A stretch of 15,583 bases of DNA, from the NCBI GenBank assembly GCA_028713875.1, contig JAQTNM010000009.1, forward strand, positions 1-15,583. Reading direction: 5' to 3'. This stretch comes from Candidatus Omnitrophota bacterium. Its GTDB lineage: Bacteria; Omnitrophota; Gorgyraeia; Gygaellales; Profunditerraquicolaceae. Both the position numbers and the translations under genes were made by a program. How positions within the stretch are numbered: position 1 is the first letter of the stretch; every line of letters begins with the position of its first letter. Shown here one piece after another: positions 1 to 8,300 of the stretch. The notes under the pieces were generated by a model. The model was not told the origin of the DNA. It searched no databases and saw only the letters and a program-made list of their open reading frames with translations.

Positions 1-1341
1 GGAGAAGCAAGAAAGAATGTTGAGGCTGCAAACGATAATTTATGGCAGGAGAAGACCAGGCGCAGCGATAAAGAAGTCTGGAGCAAGGTCCAGGATTATT
101 ACCTGCCGGAATGGGGTGAGATATTTGAAAGCGTGCGCGGCAGAAAGCCGCTCAACAAGGAAGAGCTCTATCATTTCATGACTATAGGCAATACCCCGGT
201 CAACCAGTTAGTTCTTGCTTTTACCGGAGCTGAAGAGTTAGGGAAACGCAACATTAATTCTCAGATAGCCACTTCCGATGGACTGGCCACGATTATCACC
301 AATTTCAAATTAAGGAACGGCCAGGATAAAGTTGTGCCGTACGATTACCTGAAAACGCCTACAATAGTGAAAGAGACACCTGCCATACCGGAACAGCGCC
401 AGTTTCAGGCAGAACCCGTTTATATCGGCCCTAATACTTATTATGACGTCAATACATATTCTACCGGCGGAAGTGAAAATCCTTATGCCGGCCCATCATA
501 CGCTTTGTCTTACGCGGATATCAATTCCGGTCCTGAGCTGGCAGCCGGGCTTTATTACAATACTGCCAGTCCTGTAGAGATGTGGAAAGAGCAGATTACT
601 GCGCAAGGCCAAGACAGCCAAAAATTTGAACCTGGCCTTGAAGAAATGGGAAAGCTTTATGAAAAAGACCTTAACCAGGTCCAGGATTTGTCGGTCAGTA
701 AATACGCCTATGTTGACGGCGAGACTGAGACTTATTTATTAACCCGCCTTCCGATATGGAGAGCCAAGGCAGGCTATGATCTTGATACTAAAAGCCTGGC
801 TCCAACTGCAAGGTTTGGCAGGACCCAGGACTATCTATATGACCAAAATGAGATCATAAACAAGGTTAAAGGCGCTGCGGCAGATAACCCGGAATTAGCT
901 TCTTCCTTGAAAGATGCCAGGGTTTCTTCTTATAAAGGGCAGGGCTTAATTAATACGTCAGATTTTGATGCTTATTCCAACCCTGTTTATGAAGCGAATA
1001 TAACGCCAAAAATAGCGGATAAGACCGGTTTAGGGCTGGAATCGCAATTTGAAAAGGCTGTTAAAGTTGAAGGCCGGCTTGGAGATGACGATGATTATGG
1101 CGTTCCCGTTGCGGAAACCAGAGAAGATGCGGTTACCAGGATATTCCCTGCAAATACGCCAAATACGCTTCCTACCGTGTCAGTCCCCAGTCCTTCAGAA
1201 GACGCACGTAAAGCAGCCCAGGGAGCTACCTTGCACCGCGGTGGACTTCAAAATGTGATACCCGGTAATGGTGTTATGCCTATTGGAGAATATGACGTTT
1301 ATGGCACCTCAGATAAGCTTGACAGTAAAATTAAAAAATAG
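1..1341 (+). CDS. C-terminal part of a large protein of unknown function (5' end outside window)
   Basis: The frame is open from the first base to a TAG at 1339-1341, giving 446 visible residues. The GTG at 133 could be read as a start, but coding sequence continues upstream of it without a stop (visible N-terminus GEARKNVEAANDNLWQ), so I treat it as an internal valine. I recognise no family. The visible part begins with a charged helical stretch. A Tyr/Asn/Gly/Pro-rich segment follows around residues 135-185 (motifs such as NTYYDVNTYSTGG and NPYAGPSYALSYAD), then an acidic DDDD patch near residue 361. The end is low-complexity Pro/Thr/Ser sequence followed by a basic tail, SKIKK. I see no cysteine and no membrane segment. 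The missing start and the style (Asn/Tyr/Gly-rich, Cys-free) resemble the giant gene downstream, so it may be the tail of another very large exported protein; that is inference. Codon use looks like that of the downstream gene. Confidence 0.85.
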   Translation, partial: GEARKNVEAANDNLWQEKTRRSDKEVWSKVQDYYLPEWGEIFESVRGRKPLNKEELYHFMTIGNTPVNQLVLAFTGAEELGKRNINSQIATSDGLATIITNFKLRNGQDKVVPYDYLKTPTIVKETPAIPEQRQFQAEPVYIGPNTYYDVNTYSTGGSENPYAGPSYALSYADINSGPELAAGLYYNTASPVEMWKEQITAQGQDSQKFEPGLEEMGKLYEKDLNQVQDLSVSKYAYVDGETETYLLTRLPIWRAKAGYDLDTKSLAPTARFGRTQDYLYDQNEIINKVKGAAADNPELASSLKDARVSSYKGQGLINTSDFDAYSNPVYEANITPKIADKTGLGLESQFEKAVKVEGRLGDDDDYGVPVAETREDAVTRIFPANTPNTLPTVSVPSPSEDARKAAQGATLHRGGLQNVIPGNGVMPIGEYDVYGTSDKLDSKIKK

Positions 1342-1360
1342 CTTCAAAAATGTCCAATCT
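1335..1360 (+). repeat. Direct repeat copy 1 (26 bp)
   Basis: AAAATAGCTTCAA followed by AAATGTCCAATCT. It overlaps the last codons and the TAG of the upstream gene. It matches 1499-1524 at 25 of 26 positions, the difference being A versus G at the 14th base. The flanks of the two copies are not alike. Confidence 0.75.
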
Positions 1361-1498
1361 AATCAATATATTTGACCTTTTAATCAAAAAATTACCCAAT
1401 TTACTCAATAAAAATCTTAAATTTATAGCTGTAAAATATGGATTTTGTGTTTTGCCTCTAAATTTTGATAATAAATCAAGAAATGCCAGAAACTATAG

Positions 1499-1524
1499 AA
1501 AATAGCTTCAAGAATGTCCAATCT
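1499..1524 (+). repeat. Direct repeat copy 2 (26 bp)
   Basis: AAAATAGCTTCAA followed by GAATGTCCAATCT, 25 of 26 identical to 1335-1360 and starting 164 bp after it, in the same orientation. This copy is in non-coding DNA. It could be a remnant of a local duplication of the gene end, or a repeated 3'UTR or protein-binding element; the sequence does not decide. Confidence 0.75.
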
Positions 1525-1712
1525 GTGGATTATAAGTTTAAATGAAATAAGAAGGAAAACTTGTTTTTGAGGTTAAAACGCAGAATCAAAAATTTCTTAA
1601 TTAAATGAGTTTATTCCTTTTGCTCAAAAACCGCAGCCTCAAGAAAAGACCGGGGTTTGGATGCGTAGATAATCCGGCTGCAGAGCTTCAGATCTTAGGC
1701 CGGTTAAGTTCT

Positions 1713-1758
1713 ATTTTGCTCTTTTAAATGCCTAAGCTTAGCCAAAAAGAGCCAAAAT
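1713..1758. repeat. Imperfect inverted repeat in intergenic DNA
   Basis: The left arm ATTTTGCTCTTTT (1713-1725) pairs with AAAAGAGCCAAAAT (1745-1758), about 13 bp with one bulged base. Inside the loop is a short palindrome, CTAAGCTTAG (1732-1741). There is no clear T-run on the + strand side, so it is not a standard intrinsic terminator for the upstream gene. It could be a 3'-end processing or stability hairpin, or a protein site just upstream of the promoter at 1844. Confidence 0.4.
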
Positions 1759-1843
1759 TGTTAGTAAAAATCAGGCTTTTTAACCCCTGATAGTTCCAGA
1801 AAGTATATAAAAGAAAACGCTATCTTTTGAAGCAAATTTATGC

Positions 1844-1872
1844 TTGACATATAGGTATTCAAATGTTATATT
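1844..1872 (+). promoter_or_regulatory. Sigma70-type promoter with extended -10
   Basis: A perfect -35 box TTGACA (1844-1849) is followed by a 17-base spacer and the -10 box TATATT (1867-1872). A TG sits one base upstream of the -10 (1864-1865), making an extended -10. Transcription would start near 1879-1881, a few bases before the riboswitch aptamer. This is by far the best promoter-like sequence I found in the intergenic region, and its position fits a transcript that begins with the aptamer and runs into the giant gene. Confidence 0.8.
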
Positions 1873-1884
1873 TTAACTACAAAA

Positions 1885-1980
1885 GCACAAGGGTAACGAA
1901 TAGGCAAAGCCTGAGTGATCAGGCGACGCAAAGCCACGGAACTTTAAATCTTCCAAAGTCAGCCGGGTTGCCGAATACCG
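1885..1980 (+). promoter_or_regulatory. Cyclic-di-GMP class I riboswitch aptamer (GEMM-I)
   Basis: The conserved GEMM-I core is present in order. GGCAA (1903-1907) pairs with TTGCC (1968-1972) in P1, and P1 can extend through GGTA (1892-1895) with TACC (1976-1979). P2 is the perfect hairpin GCCTGA/TCAGGC (1909-1914/1919-1924), capped by a GTGA tetraloop of the GNRA type that docks in this family. Next comes the signature GACGCAAAGCCACGG (1925-1939), then a P3 arm (ACTTT 1941-1945 with AAAGT 1955-1959), then CAGCCGGGTTGCCG (1960-1973). The family binds the second messenger c-di-GMP. A variant subclass with one core substitution binds 3',3'-cGAMP; the 5' core here is G-containing (AGGCAAAGCC), which favours c-di-GMP, but I cannot place the deciding base with certainty by eye. 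The aptamer lies about 180 bases upstream of the giant gene's start. Confidence 0.93.
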
Positions 1981-2018
1981 ACGAAGAAGTTGATGTTTGA
2001 CAATCCGGTCTTTGTTTT
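1963..2018 (+). terminator. Riboswitch-controlled terminator hairpin, overlapping the aptamer
   Basis: CCGGGTTG (1963-1970) can pair with CAATCCGG (2001-2008) as 8 bp including one G-U, with a loop of about 30 bases. The T-rich tract TCTTTGTTTT (2009-2018) follows directly. The 5' arm is the 3' part of the aptamer core and includes bases of the P1 strand, so aptamer and terminator cannot form together. Predicted logic (inference): free RNA terminates; bound c-di-GMP holds P1 and lets polymerase continue into the giant gene, an ON switch. The large loop is a weakness. No competing ribosome-site sequestration is obvious, since the start codon is about 140 bases further on. Confidence 0.6.
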
Positions 2019-2156
2019 AAAAGCTTCTTAAGTTGTTTTTAAAAGAATTAATTAATAATCCATGAAAAGCGTAAAGTTAAACGCAAAGAAAAACGTGCAG
2101 ACGTTAGGGGTAAGGGGGAAACTTTGTTTTTTATCTTACAATATAGGTAAAATATA

Positions 2157-2303
2157 ATGATAGAAAAAGAGGCCCTCGGGTCCGAACCCAAAATTGAAAC
2201 CGTAACCACAAAAGAGCATTTCAAATCCAATTTCAAGAGTTGGATTAGGATTGTAGCTCTTATAGTAGTTGCGGTTTTTTTGCCTGAACAGGTAGCCCAG
2301 GCC
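2157..2303 (+). other. Signal peptide of the giant protein (residues 1-49)
   Basis: The n-region is long, about 31 residues, ending in basic residues (HFKSNFKSWIR). The hydrophobic core is IVALIVVAVFLP (32-43). A signal peptidase I site of the form A-x-A (A47-Q-A49) comes before VQY. This predicts Sec-type export of at least the N-terminal part. An uncleaved signal anchor is the alternative, given the unusually long n-region. Confidence 0.75.
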
Positions 2304-5300
2304 GTGCAATATGACCCGGCTGTGCTCTGGCAGAAACCAGTGGTTTTTACGCCTTCCTACCTTAAGGACATAAAGCAAGTTGATTTGCCCCTAGCCATAA
2401 GGAATATCCTTGGCGACATTGCCAATAAGCCCATATCTGAAATCAAGATCTCCCCTACCTTAAGCGTCAAACTAGAGAAACCCGTTAATATTTCTCCCAA
2501 AAAAATAGAAGAGCTTTATCATTGGTTGCAGGGCAGGCCCTGCGGCTCCAAGGCGTTATATGATTTTCTCGCTTATAAGGGCCTTGATGTGGCTGAGCAG
2601 GATATAGCGGTGATGGCCCTGTCCATTGATATATTGAACGGGGTGGTCAAGCCGGAAGGCGACCCTAAGGTGATCAAAAACTCCCTGTTAGCTTTATCCA
2701 AGGCCTCAGAGTTCTTTGGTGCCAAGCTTTACCCAGTTAAGATTGATGCCGCGGCCTTGGCGGATGAAGCGGTTTTAGCGGAAATAACTCCTTTCCTGGC
2801 CCATTTAAAAGGCGACCATTATATCCTGGTAACCAAGGTTGGGCAGGATAAGGTATATTTCAGCGACCAGCATAAAGAGGAATTCCTGCCTAAGGCAAGG
2901 TTCCTGGAAGAATTTTCAGGATATGCCCTGGTCAGCCAGCTTATTTCAGCCCTTACCTTGCTTAGCCCTGAAGAAGCCAGCCGAGTAAAAGGCGCAGGAG
3001 ACTGGGGAGGCACCGGCTCCAGCAGGTATGATGACTGGAGAAAGCGCACCATTTCCCAGAACAACTACCAGGCTTATAATCCCAAAACAAGCTATGCTAC
3101 CCAGAGCATTACATTCGGGACCAATAATGCCAACATTAACCTCACCAAGCCCATAGTTTCAGATCTGGCCACCATTAATTTGAATGTTTATGATTATTCC
3201 TCCAGCACTCCCAGGGTAGCCACTTACCAGAATATTTTAGGGACCCAGACCCTCTGGAAAAGCGACGTCAACCGGGATATCGCCTGGCACAATAACTGGC
3301 TAAGCGAAAGCACCATAAAGGCTTATTATCAGAATAACAAGTTAGTGGAAGCGCGTTACCAGGGCAAGGCCCAGACCGAGATAAGGACCCAGGGTAACAT
3401 TGATAAGTGGCTTGAGAACCTGCCGGTAACCGGAGAGACCGGCGGTAGCCTGAATACAGGTGATTATAAAGGTTATGTTTATAATGCGGGGGATTATCCA
3501 TATCAAGCCAAGGTAGAAAACACAGGAAACACAGTTACCTGGAGCGCGCCGTTTACAGGCGCAGTGGATATTAAGGTCGGCATGAGCCCCTGGGAGATTG
3601 CTTTTCGCCAGCAGCTGACTGAGAAAAACTATAATGTTAACGGCGTACAATATAGACCGGTTTGGAATTATGCGCCATACGGTAATACTATTCGGAACCC
3701 CCAAAGAGCAGAAGAACAATTCCCTTCGCTAAACAAGGACGGATCCAGCCCAGGCCCTAGTTTCTTCAGAGCAACTGATTTCGGGCCGGCACAAGCTAAT
3801 TTCTTCCAGGTCAGCCCGTTAAAGAATAACACTATTGTGCCTATCCAAGGAGCAGGGGTTGGCCAGTTTTCCGTTTATTTTGATAACACCGGTTTACGCG
3901 CCCGCGAAGGAGACTATATAGAGTGGGGACACAAACGTGAAACATACATTATCCCTCAATCAAGAACAGAAAAGGCATTTGGATTTACTCCGACAGATAC
4001 GCGCGAGATTATGCGCGCGTTTACTTTGGGCCAGGCGGCTGATAATCGCTCATTGACAATTCAGCCTTTTGGCCTTACGGCAATAAATATGGGCCGCGGT
4101 GATGTGCATTACATTGCGGCAGGCAGCCAGAGCATAGATAAATTAGGCACAGCTGACAAGCGGTTTACCTTACCCCTGTCAAACAATAACTGGAATATTG
4201 CTTTTGATGAATTCAACCAGCCAAAGATCAAAGACCTTATAAGCGCAGCCCCGTCTTATTTAAAGGCCGGTCCTGCCGATAATCTGGCCTACGATGCTTC
4301 GGGAAAGCTCGCTATTGATAGCCACGGCTATGATATCATGGGTAAGCTCGTAGGCAAGGGGAGTTTGAAAGTTGCTGAATTGCGCGCAGATGAAAGAGGG
4401 TATCTTAACGAGATCAAAGGCATAAAAGGTAATTTGGTTGACTTTTATGTTCCTGCGCCTTCGCCTGACCAGCAAATTACAGATACGGGCATTAAAAATT
4501 TTAGCAACAATACGTCATTCAAAGTCCCGGCGCGTGTTGAAACCAGCGCCCTGGCCCCCGGCTTTAATAATTATAGCGCAGAAAAAGACGATTATTTTAT
4601 CAACTTCTCTGTAAATGAAAAGGGGTTTCAGTCCAGGATTTTTGACCCGGGAGCAGAGCATTATATAAAAGGCAAGGTAGATTTATGGGAACGCCAGCTT
4701 ACGCCTACGATAAAAGATGGCCGCATCCAGATCACCGAGGGCGGGGCTTTTATCCAGCGCGGCGTGACTGCAACTGCGCCGCAGGCGGTATTTTCAAGAT
4801 ACGGCCTTGCCGTTGACTACGGCGGTAAAGTCGGCATCATAAATATTGCAGCTCAATCCCCGGCCAAGAGTGAAACTTTCAAAGGCGACTTAGCGGGCAA
4901 GCTTACTTATGTAGGCAGGGCTAATGATTTCAGCAGGACCTTCGGGGCACTGGAAGAGAGAGGCAGCAAGGTCCAATTCATCGGCGTTGATAAGCTGGTG
5001 TCAGATTATCAAAACAAAATAGTCCCCTCCACTATCGCGACAAAACAGAGATTAGTAGTTCCTCTGGAATCGAGCCTGACGGTTGTAAAAGAAAACCCTG
5101 ATTTTATTACCAGGCACTATGAAGATTATGCCGCGCCTCTCCAGAAAGGCTATGGCCATGTAGCCAGCGCTATTACAGTGGACCAAAAGCAGTTTAAAGC
5201 GGTTGGTACCGCTATGCAAAGCACAAGCCTTGGCTTTACCCGCGACTTTGCCAAGGACGCTGCTACTGGTGCAAAAACCTCCTATTCTTTCGGCACAGGG

Positions 5301-8300
5301 AAAATAGGCAGCTTTGAGGGGTTGGATTCAAGGGAATGGGTTTATAGCGATTATTCCCAGAAAGACAAAAGAAGGTTTAGCGCCGCTGTAGTTACCAATC
5401 TTTTTGCCACCATAAAACCGGAGTTTAAAGATACAATCAGGCTGCCTGAAATCAGGCAGGATGAGCCGATGAGGGCGGCTGATTTTGAACAGGGGACAAT
5501 TAAACCGTTGCTTGAGGGTCTGGGAGCCGCCAAGGTTTTTGAGGCAAAAGACTTTGACCGTTTCTTGCCTGGGGCAGAAATAGATAAGAATACCACTTAC
5601 CAGTCCAGCGTAAGCGTAAATAATCTTTTGGAGGCGCAGGGAGCCGTAACTTATAACGATGGCTTAAAATCCTGGGGGATCATCGCCGCAGGCTCTGCTG
5701 CCGAGCCCCTTATTTATACCGCAGTGAATGTCAAGGCAAAGGACCTTGTTTTCTCCGCAAAACAGGATAATAGCTGGCAACAGGGAAGGTTTGCCAATGT
5801 CTCCGTAAGCAGCCCTGTCAGTATTCTTGAAATTCCCGGCTCAAGAGGTTTTGATATTACTGGTAAGCAATGGCTTTCCGGATTTAACGACAGTGACGCG
5901 GTTTATAAAGCTACTTTTATCTCTAACCCGCAGTCTCTCTTTTCTTACGAGCGCGGAAAATCATACATAGGATTAAATGATAATGGATTATATCTTTACG
6001 GCTCAGCAATAGGAGAAGTTGCTTTTGAGGGCAAGAAGATCGCGCTGGATCCGGTTGAGGCCCAGGAGAAAGTCAAACAGCTGGGGCCTCCCGGCGATGG
6101 CCTGCTTGCTGACGGCAGAGGCAATATCGGTAATTTTGAAGTCATAGCAAAGGATACATACAACAATTTCCAAGATAAATTTAATAACTTTTCTATTTTT
6201 AAGGCAGCGCAAGATAAGAACCAGGCCATACCCGTTATCTTTGACCCGGCAAAAGAGCTCCTCGGTCCGGCAATTACCCGCGGCACAACCTATTCGTTCA
6301 CTAAAGACGGAGCGCCTGAGCCGATGACCGGCTTGTGGGTTAAGCCCCTTGATGAAAACAAGCCCGGACAGATTAGCTATAAAGATTCTATCACATTTGA
6401 CGGATGGCAGAATTTAGGCATAAAGCTGCTTCTTAAACAGGATTTAAAGAGCGAGGCTTTTGATGGCGGCATAGTAAACAGGATGCTGACCACTGCCATA
6501 GAATTTGGCGATAAGCATCTTTTAACCTGGGTTCCGGGAAAAGATGCTGATTCAGGGTGGTGGAAAGTAACCGGCGCAGATAGCTTAGAGCAAGCGAACA
6601 AGCTAGTCGGAAGCGAAATCCGTTTCCTGCAGAAGCCCGGCACAGCCCTTAACACAGTCCTAAGCGCCGAATTCAAGGCAATCGCTGGCGCAGACGGCAG
6701 CACAATTATCGATCCGTCGGTAAATTCCCCGGTTCTAAAAGCAGATATCACCTCCCTTAAATTCCTGGCTGATCAGCAGAACAAGGATACCTATATTATT
6801 GACCTGGCCGGCAGAGGCAAGATTTACAATACTAGGGTGTTCGCTAATGTGGACGGTAAAATTAAGGAGGGCATCCTGCGGGCCGGCGAGAAGTCAATGG
6901 TTATTACAGACTTTGAGAATGGTGCGATATTCAATGATGCGGGGCAAGATTCTGCTCAGGCCATCCAGCCTTTCAGTGCTCCTTATGCTTCGGATTTACG
7001 CATGCAGGCGCGCAATTCACCTGCCGGAAATATACTTTTGGACGGCAATTTTGAATTTACCCTCTCCGGCAAGAGCCTTGACCCCAATCTCAATTTGGGC
7101 ATGGGCGCGCATATTGATTTTGTAGAAGATATAAAGAAAGTAGCCGCCATTTCTCCCGGCACTGAAACCCGGCCGCTTATACAAGGCAATGAGACTGCAG
7201 GCAGGGTAGATACTTATTTAGGGTTACAACTTGACACGATTAAAAAAGGCACCCAGCTTGAATTCGGCCAGAAGGACAGGAATCAATTGGGGGGCATGCG
7301 CATCGGCGCAGGTAATGATTTTATTACGCCTTCAGTTAAAGGCCAGGGCTCACTTTATCAATATTACTACAATTTAGAAGGTGTTCTCGGAGGCATGTCA
7401 GCCAGTAAGCTCTCATTTAAGGATTTAGTGGCTATCCATACCGCAGGCATAGAAGATAACCCCATCGTTATCTATACTAAAAATAAGAAAGAGGTATATT
7501 CTGACACTGTTTCCCTTATTAAGGATAAGGAAGGCAAAAAAGCAGCAGCAGTTTCCTCAACGGATGAACTTATTGAGATCGGTCAGGACGCCTATACCTT
7601 CCGGTATGAAGCTCTGCCGGTTTTAAAGGATGTGCATGTTGAACTTAATGAAGGCCCGGTAGGCCAGCCCAAATTTAAGGATATTGCCTCGCAGAACGCA
7701 GTGCTTTATGATCCCATCAAGGGAGATAATATGCTCGCCTTTGCTTTAACCAGAGCAGACTGGTATCGGGACCAGCGCGCCTCTGATAAAGAAGATTCTT
7801 TCTTGTTCCTTTTTAAAGACCCTGCCTCCTGGACAGAGGCGCATAAGGCCATTCTCTTTAATAATGTTTTAGGCAATCCCATTATCGGAGGCCAGTTAGC
7901 CAAATTCGTTCCTTTAGCCGGTGAGATATTTAAAAATGGACTTAAGGTAGATAATAGGATTATTTCCGCAGCTTCATTAATAGGCCAGGAAAAAGACTCT
8001 TCATTGATAACCGCTAACCAGTATGGCTTAGCCAAGATCGGCGCAGATACCAATTTCTGGGTGACCTCAAATGATTTCAGCTTTTCCGCTAGGGTAGTCA
8101 ATGATAAGGGAGAAACGGTCTTTTATAAGGAGAAAAACCTTAGGGGTCCGGAAAGGCCGGTCCATGGTCCGCCTCCTATTAACGGCGAGAATCTCCCGCA
8201 GCCCTATAAGATAGGAGAGTTTAACGAATACAAAGCGGCAATGGCCACCCTCTTAATCCAGAATTTATCTAAAGATAACCGGGCCTCTTCTTTGGTTGAG

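Larger units (their letters stand above)
1342..1843. other. AT-rich intergenic region without a gene
   Basis: No reading frame here looks coding; the longest are a few dozen codons without a ribosome binding site. The first 200 bases or so are poly-A/T-rich. The region holds the second copy of a direct repeat, a GC-richer island (about 1645-1706) that can fold on itself, an imperfect inverted repeat (1713-1758), and a small hairpin with arms ATCAGG (1770-1775) and CCTGAT (1786-1791). That hairpin has a T-run only when read on the minus strand, so it is not an obvious terminator for the upstream + strand gene. I found no convincing terminator immediately after the stop at 1341. Confidence 0.6.

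Noticed and set aside
1049..1258. A 69-codon + strand frame inside the upstream gene
   Set aside because: It is an offset shadow of the upstream coding frame with no ribosome site or coherent protein.
133..1341. A complete 402-residue gene starting at GTG 133
   Set aside because: The same frame is open and coding-like back to base 1, and no ribosome site precedes 133; the GTG is more likely an internal codon of a longer gene.
1765..1791. Hairpin ATCAGG/CCTGAT as terminator of the upstream gene
   Set aside because: The T-run follows the stem only on the minus strand, where I see no gene; on the + strand there is no T-tract.
2105..2120. Strong purine-rich AGGGGTAAGGGGGAA as ribosome site
   Set aside because: The nearby TTG (2124-2126) in the giant frame meets a stop at 2148-2150, and the giant ATG is about 37 bases away, too far for this site.
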